Source of the DNA: JAFGED01 sp034430835
GTDB taxonomy: Bacteria > Chloroflexota > Anaerolineae > B4-G1
Length of the DNA: 44,543 nucleotides
NCBI GenBank assembly: GCA_034430835.1
Contig: DAOUDX010000166.1
Coordinates: 1 to 44,543 of the forward strand
Direction of reading: 5' to 3'
Position 1 is the stretch's first letter, and every line of letters begins with the position of its first letter. Of this stretch, positions 6,427 through 13,139 are shown one piece after another. The notes beneath the pieces were generated by a model. The model searched no databases. It was not told where the DNA came from and saw nothing but the letters and a program-made list of their open reading frames with translations. Position numbers and translations under genes: made by a program.

Positions 6427-8349
6427 ATGAAAACACTATTTGCCAACAAGACGCGAACTCTGTTCGCCGCCCTAGCCTCTCTCCTACTCCTTTTCATCGC
6501 CTGGCCGCTGCTGCGGACGATCACAGCCTCCAGCCCTGCCATCCTGTGGCAGACGCTTCTGGATGAAGAGGTACGGGGCGCGATCCTGCTGACGTTCTAC
6601 GCCTCCCTGATCGCCACCGCGCTGGCCTTCGTCTGCGGGGTGCCGCTGGCCTACCTGCTGGCCCGCGTCGATTTCCCCGGCAAGCGGCTGGTCGAGGGCA
6701 TCGTCGACGTACCCGTGGTCGTGCCCCACTCGGCAGCCGGCATTGCGCTGCTGATGGTCTTTGGGCGGCGCGCGCTGCTGGGTCAGGCGTTCGGCTTGCT
6801 GGGATTAAAGTTCGTCTCTGCCGCACCGGGCATCGTCATCGCCATGCTCTTTGTCAGCCTATCGTTCCTGGTCAACGCCGCGCGGGAGGGGTTCGAGGCC
6901 ATTGACCCACGGCTGGAGCACGTCGCCCGCACGCTTGGGGCCTCGCCCTGGCAGGCCTTCTGGCGCGTCGCCTTCCCGTTGGCCTGGCGCTCTATCCTCT
7001 CGGGGATGATCCTGATGTGGGCGCGCGGGCTGAGCGAGTTCGGCGCCGTCGTCATCCTGGCCTACCACCCAATGGTCGCACCGGTGCTGCTCTACGAACG
7101 CTTCGAATCCTTCGGCCTGAATTACGCCCGTCCCGTGGCGGCGCTGGTGATCCTGATCTGCCTGGGCGCGTTCGTCGCGCTGCGCGCCAACGCGGGGAGA
7201 AAGGGACACGGAAGAACACAAAAAAACACGGACGGAAATAGGAACGAGAAAACCCGTGAAATCCGTGTGCATCCGTGTCCAAAGAACAAAACCCAGAACA
7301 CGAGGGTACAGGTACAAAACCTACAGGTCGATCTGGCCGAGTTCCACCTGCGCGATATAGCGCTGGACGTCGCGCCCGGCGAATACTTTGTCATCCTCGG
7401 CCCGACCGGCGCGGGCAAGACGGTGTTGCTGGAGACCGTCGCCGGGTTATACCGGACGGAGAAGGGACGCATCTTTATAGACGGCGAGGACGTCACCGCC
7501 ATGCCGCCGGAACGGCGCGGCGTCGGCTTCGTCTACCAGGACTATGCATTGTTTCCCCACCTGGACGTGGCGGGAAACATCGCCTTTGGGCCGAAGTTGC
7601 AAAGGCTGGAGCGAAGCGTCATAGCAAAACGCGTCGTCGAGATTAGCGAACTCTTGAACATCGACCACCTGCTCCACCGCCGGCCCGATACACTCAGCGG
7701 TGGGGAGCAGCAACGCGTCGCCCTGGCCCGCGCGCTCGTCATCGAGCCCAGGCTCCTGCTGCTGGATGAACCGCTGAGCGCCCTCGATCCAGAGACGCGC
7801 GAGAGCTTGCAGCGCGAGTTGGCTCGCCTGCACAGCGAGCTGTCCACCACCACCGTACACGTCACCCACGATTTCGAGGAAGCGGTGGCGTTGGGCGACC
7901 GCATCGCCGTCGTCTACGATGGGCACATCGTGCAGATCGGCCCGCCGGAGGAGATCTTTCGCCGCCCTGCGTCCGAGTTCGTGGCCCGCTTCGTCGGCGT
8001 GCGCAACGTCTTTCACGGGGAAATGTTGCCCTCGACGAACGGCCACCAGGTGCTCGGTGTGGATGGCCTGGAAATCGCCGTGCTGACCGAACTCTCGGGC
8101 CGCGTGCACGCCTCTCTCCGGCCAGAGGACATCGTGCTATCCAAAGCCCCCCTCCGTTCCAGCGCGCGCAACGTTTTTCAAGGTCGCATTGTCAATATCG
8201 CAGATCGGGGTACAATCATCTACGTGACCGTGAATGTCCCACCAGACTTTACCTGCGTCATCACCAGAACGTCGCTGGAGGAAATGGCACTGGCGGAGGG
8301 ATCAGAGGTTTATATCGCCTTCAAGGCATCTGCCGTTCATGTGTTCTAG
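6427..8349 (+). CDS. Fused tungstate/molybdate ABC transporter permease-ATPase (WtpB-WtpC / ModB-ModC type)
   Basis: 640 residues. The N-terminal ~255 are an ABC permease with about six membrane helices and the EAA loop (ARTLGASPWQAFWRVAFPLA). Residues about 295-530 are an ABC ATPase: Walker A GPTGAGKT from residue 325, Q-loop YQDYALF, signature LSGGEQQR, Walker B LLLLDEPLSALD and H-loop HVTHD. The C-terminal ~100 residues resemble a TOBE/Mop oxyanion-binding regulatory domain. Permease and ATPase are normally separate proteins. Here they are joined by a polar linker encoded by a low-GC repeat-like insertion (7200-7290). ATG 6427 is chosen over GTG 6382, which lies in the inverted repeat and would add residues ahead of the first hydrophobic segment. 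It would import WO4/MoO4 delivered by the WtpA-like proteins. Confidence 0.85.
   Translation: MKTLFANKTRTLFAALASLLLLFIAWPLLRTITASSPAILWQTLLDEEVRGAILLTFYASLIATALAFVCGVPLAYLLARVDFPGKRLVEGIVDVPVVVPHSAAGIALLMVFGRRALLGQAFGLLGLKFVSAAPGIVIAMLFVSLSFLVNAAREGFEAIDPRLEHVARTLGASPWQAFWRVAFPLAWRSILSGMILMWARGLSEFGAVVILAYHPMVAPVLLYERFESFGLNYARPVAALVILICLGAFVALRANAGRKGHGRTQKNTDGNRNEKTREIRVHPCPKNKTQNTRVQVQNLQVDLAEFHLRDIALDVAPGEYFVILGPTGAGKTVLLETVAGLYRTEKGRIFIDGEDVTAMPPERRGVGFVYQDYALFPHLDVAGNIAFGPKLQRLERSVIAKRVVEISELLNIDHLLHRRPDTLSGGEQQRVALARALVIEPRLLLLDEPLSALDPETRESLQRELARLHSELSTTTVHVTHDFEEAVALGDRIAVVYDGHIVQIGPPEEIFRRPASEFVARFVGVRNVFHGEMLPSTNGHQVLGVDGLEIAVLTELSGRVHASLRPEDIVLSKAPLRSSARNVFQGRIVNIADRGTIIYVTVNVPPDFTCVITRTSLEEMALAEGSEVYIAFKASAVHVF
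7200..7290. repeat. Repeat-like insertion forming the permease-ATPase linker
   Basis: A stretch rich in A and built from CACGGA / TCCGTG units (ACACGGAAGAACAC, then CCGTGAAATCCGTGTGCATCC). Its base composition is unlike the flanking GC-rich coding sequence. It encodes a Lys/Asn/Thr-rich linker with no domain similarity. I infer a dispersed repeat that removed the permease stop codon and fused the two frames. Confidence 0.5.
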
Positions 8350-8352
8350 AAA

Positions 8353-8376
8353 TTGGAGGCTGGAGAGTGGAGATTG
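8353..8376. repeat. GGAGATT-type simple repeat at moaA start
   Basis: TTGGAGGCTGGAGAGTGGAG followed by ATTG. The same sequence type recurs at 9374-9399 before moaC and at 9861-9884 across the moaC end and moaD start. All three copies sit at gene junctions of this operon and supply Shine-Dalgarno-like GGAG. Confidence 0.5.
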
Positions 8377-9369
8377 CCCCACGTAGATGCGTATAACCGT
8401 CCCATCAGCTACCTGCGCATCTCGGTCACCGACCGGTGCAACCTGCGCTGCGTCTACTGCATGCCGCCGCAGGGCGTGCCCAAGCGCCCTCACGACGAGA
8501 TCCTGCGCTACGAGGAGATTGAGACGGTCGTGCGAGTCGCAGCAGAAATGGGGATCACCAAAGTGCGGTTGACCGGCGGCGAGCCGCTGGTGCGCCCTGG
8601 CGTCGTCGAGCTGGTACGGATGCTGGACCGCGTGAACGGCATCGACGACCTGGCAATGACGACCAACGGCATTCTTCTCGGCGAGTATGCGGGTGAACTG
8701 GCCCAAGCTGGGCTCCAGCGGGTCAACGTCAGCCTGGACACACTGCACCCGGAGCGTTTCCAGCGCATCACCCGCTGCGGGCAATGGGAGGACGTGCTGG
8801 CGGGGATGAAAGCCGCACGCGAGGCAGGATTGGAGCCCATCAAGATCAACACCGTCGTCATCCGCGGGATGAACGACGATGAAACGGTCGATTTTGCCCG
8901 CAAGACGCTGAAGCCGGGCTGGCACGTGCGCTTTATTGAGCTAATGCCCATAGGAAACGGCATGGCAATCGCAGGCAACTGGCGGGATCGCGTCGTGACG
9001 GCGCGCGAGGTTCGGGAGCAGATCGAAGCCGCGCTGGGACCGCTGGAACCGGCCAAGGTCGGCGTCGGCGGCGGGCCAGCGCGCTACTACCGCCTGCCGG
9101 ACGCAAAGGGCACGTTGGGGTTCATCACGCCCATCAGCGAGCACTTTTGCTATCGCTGCAACCGGCTGCGGCTCACCGCCGACGGCCAACTGCGCCCTTG
9201 TCTCCTCTCCGATTACGAGATTGACCTGCGTACGCCCCTGCGGCAGGGGGCAGGCGTCGCTCGGATCAAGGCGCTGATTCTGCAAGGCATCGAGCGCAAG
9301 CCGATGCGACATCACCTGGACGAGTGTGAGGCGTCGGAGGGGCGCATGATGTCGGAGATTGGCGGATGA
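8374..9369 (+). CDS. moaA: GTP 3',8-cyclase MoaA
   Basis: 331 residues. A radical SAM enzyme catalysing the first step of molybdopterin synthesis (GTP to 3',8-cyclo-7,8-dihydro-GTP). The N-terminal 4Fe-4S cysteines are Cys22, Cys26 and Cys29 in TDRCNLRCVYC. LTGGEPL follows. The C-terminal cluster motif is FCYRCNRLRL plus RPCLLSD. The C-terminus ends in Gly-Gly, as MoaA requires. TTG 8374 is preferred because GGAG lies 8 nt upstream; another TTG at 8353 would add 7 residues encoded by a GGAGA-type simple repeat. It is 24 nt after the transporter gene and clearly in its operon. Confidence 0.93.
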   Translation: MPHVDAYNRPISYLRISVTDRCNLRCVYCMPPQGVPKRPHDEILRYEEIETVVRVAAEMGITKVRLTGGEPLVRPGVVELVRMLDRVNGIDDLAMTTNGILLGEYAGELAQAGLQRVNVSLDTLHPERFQRITRCGQWEDVLAGMKAAREAGLEPIKINTVVIRGMNDDETVDFARKTLKPGWHVRFIELMPIGNGMAIAGNWRDRVVTAREVREQIEAALGPLEPAKVGVGGGPARYYRLPDAKGTLGFITPISEHFCYRCNRLRLTADGQLRPCLLSDYEIDLRTPLRQGAGVARIKALILQGIERKPMRHHLDECEASEGRMMSEIGG

Positions 9370-9401
9370 CAACAGGAGACTAGAGATTGGAGACTGACAT
9401 T

Positions 9402-9884
9402 ATGGGACTGTCGCACGCAGACGAATCCGGCCGCGTCCAGATGGTGGATGTGGGCGAAAAACCCGACACGGAACGCGTGGCCGTAGCCAAAGGCGAGATT
9501 GTAATGCAGCCGGAGACGCTGCGCCTCATCGCCGAGGGTGGTGTGCCCAAGGGCGACGTGCTGACCACGGCGCAGATCGCGGGCATCATGGCTGCCAAGC
9601 GCACGCCCGATCTGATCCCCCTCTGCCACCCGCTGCAGCTGACCAAGGTGGACGTCGCTTTCGCCATCGACGAGGCCGCCTCACGCATCGAGATCACCGC
9701 CACGGTGCGCTGCCGGGGCAAGACGGGGGTGGAGATGGAGGCGCTCACCGCCGTCAGCGTCGCCGCGCTCACCATCTACGATATGGCAAAGGCGGTGGAA
9801 AAGACGATGCGGATTGGGAACATTCGGCTGGTGCGAAAAAGTGGCGGGAAGAGCGGCGACTGGAGATTGGAGAATGGAGATTAG
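9402..9884 (+). CDS. moaC: Cyclic pyranopterin monophosphate synthase MoaC
   Basis: 160 residues. Converts 3',8-cyclo-GTP to cyclic pyranopterin monophosphate. Motifs: MVDVGEKPDTER, KGDVLTTAQIAGIMAAKRT, LIPLCHPL and KTGVEMEALTAVSVAALTIYDM, all typical of MoaC. ATG 9402 is preceded by GGAG in a GGAGATT repeat. The last residues (SGDWRLENGD) are encoded by another copy of that repeat and overlap the start of moaD by 11 nt. Confidence 0.93.
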   Translation: MGLSHADESGRVQMVDVGEKPDTERVAVAKGEIVMQPETLRLIAEGGVPKGDVLTTAQIAGIMAAKRTPDLIPLCHPLQLTKVDVAFAIDEAASRIEITATVRCRGKTGVEMEALTAVSVAALTIYDMAKAVEKTMRIGNIRLVRKSGGKSGDWRLENGD

Positions 9885-10119
9885 GGTCAGGCTCTTTGCG
9901 GCACCGAGGGAGGCCTTGGGGAAGAGCGAGATCGAGGTATCGCTGCCTGACGGCGTGACGGTGGCCGATCTGATCGAGCACCTGAAGACAGCCCACCCTA
10001 TCCTGCGCGCCTACACCCGCTTCCTCAGCGTCGCCGTGAACCGCGCCTACGTGGGATGGGAGACGGAGCTGCACGACGGGGACGAGGTCGCCTGCCTGCC
10101 GCCGGTGGGAGGGGGATAG
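9874..10119 (+). CDS. moaD: Molybdopterin synthase sulfur-carrier subunit MoaD
   Basis: 81 residues of ubiquitin-like beta-grasp fold. It begins MEIRVRLFAAPREALGKS and ends DGDEVACLPPVGGG. The C-terminal Gly-Gly is the site thiocarboxylated to donate sulfur to the pterin. The start ATG lies inside the moaC 3' end (11-nt overlap, shifted frame). It forms molybdopterin synthase with the following MoaE. Confidence 0.9.
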   Translation: MEIRVRLFAAPREALGKSEIEVSLPDGVTVADLIEHLKTAHPILRAYTRFLSVAVNRAYVGWETELHDGDEVACLPPVGGG

Positions 10120-10122
10120 GCA

Positions 10123-10569
10123 GTGAAGCTGTACGAGATCACACCCGACCCTATCTCCACCGACGACGTCGTCGCCCGCCTGGCCAACCCGGCCGTGGGC
10201 GCCATCGCCACCTTCGTCGGTGTGGTGCGCGGCGAGACGGACGGGAAAGAGACATTGTACCTGGAATACGAGGCCTACCCCGAAATGGCCGAGGCCACGC
10301 TCGCGCGGATCGGCGACGAGATCCACGAACGCTGGCCCTCCATCCGCGAGGTCGCCATCGTCCACCGCGTGGGGCGACTGGAGATAGGCGAGGCCGCCAC
10401 CGTCATCGCCGTCTCCGCTGCGCACCGATCCGAGGTGTTCGACGCATTGCGCTATGCCATCGACCGGCTGAAGGAGATCGCGCCGATCTGGAAGAAGGAA
10501 GTTTGGGCGGATGGCGGGGAGTGGAAGAGCGAGGCTATAAAAGCATCTGATACAGATTTCGCGAATTAA
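10123..10569 (+). CDS. moaE: Molybdopterin synthase catalytic subunit MoaE
   Basis: 148 residues, GTG start 3 nt after the moaD stop. Motifs: VGAIATFVGVVRGETDG, LEYEAYPEMA, HRVGRLEIGE and LKEIAPIWKKE. The lysines in the last motif correspond to the catalytic pair of MoaE. With MoaD it inserts the dithiolene sulfurs into precursor Z. The tail after WKKE is longer than usual and low in similarity. Confidence 0.93.
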   Translation: MKLYEITPDPISTDDVVARLANPAVGAIATFVGVVRGETDGKETLYLEYEAYPEMAEATLARIGDEIHERWPSIREVAIVHRVGRLEIGEAATVIAVSAAHRSEVFDALRYAIDRLKEIAPIWKKEVWADGGEWKSEAIKASDTDFAN

Positions 10570-10632
10570 CGCAAAGGTGATAGAATAGGCAAAGGCGGTC
10601 AGCAGCAAGCAGTCGGAAGAAGGAGCAGGTCA

Positions 10633-11772
10633 ATGGTAACTGAAAACGTCCAAGATTCCGCGCCAACCTACGAGCAACTGGTCGCACTCTGCACAGCCAT
10701 CCACTCCATCGGCCCGACGCTGGACCTGGAGGAGGTGTTGAACCGAATCGTCGAAGCCGCCGTCGGGCTGGCGGAGGCAGAGCGAGGCTTCATTCTATGG
10801 GAACCTCAAGACGGAGCGGCGATACGTGCCTGCGCCAACCTGACGCCCGAAGCCATCGACGAATCGGCTTTGGAACTGGCCCGGCGCGTCGCACAGGCCG
10901 AGACGGGCCAAGTTTCCGATTCACACATCGCCTTGCCCCTATGGTCGCCGGAAGAGGCCACCTGCGCGTTATACGCCGAGGGAGCATTCTCCGCCGCCGA
11001 CGCGAAGCTGCTGGAAGCGTTTGCCCAACACGCCGCCGTCGCCATTCAAAATGCCTGGGCATTCTACGAAGTGGGAATAGCCGAAGCGGAGTTTGCGTCG
11101 ATGATCGCCCACGACCTGCGCCTTCCGACAACGAACGTGCGGGGCTACTCCGACCTACTGCTCAAAGAGATGGTTGGGCCGCTGAGCGATCAGCAGAAAG
11201 CATTCCTCTCGATCATCCACGCCAACACCTACTACATGGAGACACTCACCTATAACCTGTCTGACATAGCGAAAATCGATCACCGCCGCATGCCCCTCAA
11301 ACCGATACAAGTCAGCCTGGAAGCCAGTGTCAATGAGGTGCTGGACAAGCTGCGCTCCAAGATCGAGGAGAAAGCGCAAACCCTCGAACTCGACCTGCCT
11401 GCCCTGCCCGACGTCTTCGCGGATAAGGCGAGACTCGAGCAAGTGCTGCGCGTCCTGCTGGAGAACGCCCATCTCTATACTCCCTCCGAGGGCAAGATCA
11501 CCGTCGCCGCCGAACAGCAAGGGGCTTCTTTACGCTTGACCGTGGCCGACACGGGTATCGGCGTCAGCCCTGAAGACCGCCAAGACCACCTCTTCACCAA
11601 GTTCTTCCGCGCCGACCATCCGGTGGTGCAGGAACACAAAGGTGGGGGCAACAACCTCTACATCGCCAAGTGCCTCGCCGAGTTGATGGGCGGCGAGATG
11701 GGCGCGGAGAGCGAGCCGGACAAGGGCAGCACCTTCTGGTTCACGCTGCCGGTGGCAACCCCAGACGAGTAA
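10633..11772 (+). CDS. GAF-domain histidine kinase inside the molybdopterin operon
   Basis: 379 residues. A GAF domain (about 25-140) is followed by HisKA with His160 in MIAHDLRLP and HATPase_c with LLENAHLYT, DTGIGVS and FTKFFR. The G2 box reads GGGNNLYIAK where GTGLGLYI is typical, so the ATP lid is altered. No membrane segment and no adjacent regulator. ATG 10633 has AAGGAG upstream. It sits between moaE and moeA on the same strand with small gaps, suggesting co-expression with cofactor synthesis. What it senses is unknown. Confidence 0.82.
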   Translation: MVTENVQDSAPTYEQLVALCTAIHSIGPTLDLEEVLNRIVEAAVGLAEAERGFILWEPQDGAAIRACANLTPEAIDESALELARRVAQAETGQVSDSHIALPLWSPEEATCALYAEGAFSAADAKLLEAFAQHAAVAIQNAWAFYEVGIAEAEFASMIAHDLRLPTTNVRGYSDLLLKEMVGPLSDQQKAFLSIIHANTYYMETLTYNLSDIAKIDHRRMPLKPIQVSLEASVNEVLDKLRSKIEEKAQTLELDLPALPDVFADKARLEQVLRVLLENAHLYTPSEGKITVAAEQQGASLRLTVADTGIGVSPEDRQDHLFTKFFRADHPVVQEHKGGGNNLYIAKCLAELMGGEMGAESEPDKGSTFWFTLPVATPDE

Positions 11773-11777
11773 CCACA

Positions 11778-13049
11778 GTGCCCCAGCCCATGCTCACCGT
11801 CGAACAAGCCCTGGAACGCGTGCTGAGTGCGTTCCAGCCCCTGGAGCCGGAACGCGCGCCGATCCTCGACGCTCTGGGCCGCATCCTGGCCGAGGACATC
11901 ACTGCCGGTGAGGATATTCCACCCCGCGCCAACTCGTCGATGGACGGCTACGCGGTGCTGGCCGCCGACACAGCCGGAGCTGCTCCCGATTGCCCCACAC
12001 GGTTGCGCGTCGTCGGCGAGGTCGCCGCGGGTCACGTACCCGAAGCAACGGTGACACCCGGCACGGCGACGCGCATCATGACCGGCGCGCCGCTGCCGCC
12101 CGGCGCCAATGCCGTTGTGAAGGTGGAAGATACGGAGAGCGAGGGCGAATGGGTGAACGTCTATGCCGAGGTGCCCCCAGGCAACTACATCCGCCCCACC
12201 GGGGAGGACGTGCGCCAGGGGGATCTTGTCCTGTCCAAAGGCACCCTCCTTCGCCCGCAAGAGATCGGTATGCTGGCAACGCTGAGACACAAGGATGTGT
12301 CTGTGCACCGCCGCCCACGCGTGGCCATCCTGGCCACCGGCGACGAGGTGATCGAGATCAATGCGCCCCTCGCGCCGGGCAAGATCCGCGACGCTAACAG
12401 CTACTCGAACGGGGCGCAGGTGCTCAAGCACGGCGGTGTGCCGATGTTGCTGGGCGTCGCCCGCGACAGCGTTGAGGATTTGACGGAGAAAATCCGCGTA
12501 GGGCTGGAACAGGGTGTCGATCTGTTCCTCACCTCCGGCGGCGTCTCGGTCGGCGACTTTGACCTGGTGAAAGACGTGCTGGCGGCCGAGGGAGAGATCG
12601 ACTTCTGGCGGGTGCGGATGAAGCCGGGCAAGCCGCTGGCGTTCGGGCGCTTGAGCATGCCCCCCCCTCTATCCCCCCCCAATGGGGGGGAAAGCAAGAG
12701 GGGGATGAGCGTTCCCCTTATCGGCCTCCCCGGAAACCCCGTCTCGGTAATGGTTTCTTTCGAGATATTCGTCCGCCCGGCGATCTGGACGATGCTGGGC
12801 CGAACCGATCTGGCGCGCCCCACCCTACAAGCCAGGCTGATGGACGAGATCAAGCACAAGGACGATCGCCGCCATTACGTGCGCGTCCGAGTCGAGGATC
12901 GCGACGGCGAGACCCTGGCCACCCTCACCGGCGGGCAGGGGTCGGGCATCCTCAGCTCGATGGTCAAGGCCGACGCGCTGGCCATCATCCCCGAGGAGTG
13001 GGATCACGCCCCGGCCGGCGCGCACGTGCAGGTGATGATGCTGGACTGA
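11778..13049 (+). CDS. moeA: Molybdopterin molybdenumtransferase MoeA
   Basis: 423 residues. Inserts molybdate (or tungstate) into adenylylated molybdopterin. Motifs: NSSMDGYAV, RIMTGAPLPPGANAVV, ILATGDEV, TSGGVSVGDFDLVK, MKPGKPLAFG and GLPGNPVSV. GTG 11778 starts 5 nt after the kinase stop; ATG 11790 is an alternative. About 16 residues rich in Pro/Gly/Ser replace a short loop just before the GLPGNP motif. They are encoded by a C-run/G-run palindromic repeat inserted in frame. This is the last recognised molybdopterin gene of the operon. Confidence 0.92.
   Translation: MPQPMLTVEQALERVLSAFQPLEPERAPILDALGRILAEDITAGEDIPPRANSSMDGYAVLAADTAGAAPDCPTRLRVVGEVAAGHVPEATVTPGTATRIMTGAPLPPGANAVVKVEDTESEGEWVNVYAEVPPGNYIRPTGEDVRQGDLVLSKGTLLRPQEIGMLATLRHKDVSVHRRPRVAILATGDEVIEINAPLAPGKIRDANSYSNGAQVLKHGGVPMLLGVARDSVEDLTEKIRVGLEQGVDLFLTSGGVSVGDFDLVKDVLAAEGEIDFWRVRMKPGKPLAFGRLSMPPPLSPPNGGESKRGMSVPLIGLPGNPVSVMVSFEIFVRPAIWTMLGRTDLARPTLQARLMDEIKHKDDRRHYVRVRVEDRDGETLATLTGGQGSGILSSMVKADALAIIPEEWDHAPAGAHVQVMMLD
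12655..12705. repeat. C-run/G-run palindromic repeat inserted in moeA
   Basis: C8-TCTAT-C8-AATG7-AAAGCAAGAG5 type sequence, able to fold as CCCCCTC.../...GAGGGGG and CCCCCCC/GGGGGGG. A similar element lies at 31664-31745 outside genes. It keeps the moeA frame open and encodes PPPLSPPNGGES. Confidence 0.6.
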
Positions 13050-13102
13050 GCAGGCCCTTCCACCCCCACTCCAGCGCAGCTTTTCCTTTTGCACCGATTG
13101 TC

Positions 13103-13108
13103 TATAAT
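13103..13108 (+). promoter_or_regulatory. Possible -10 element upstream of alpha-galactosidase
   Basis: A perfect TATAAT 31 nt before the ATG. The -35 region is poor (TTTTCC near 13080), so only the -10 is convincing. Confidence 0.35.
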
Positions 13109-13139
13109 TGGTACCATTATCGCGCGCAAGGGGATCAGT

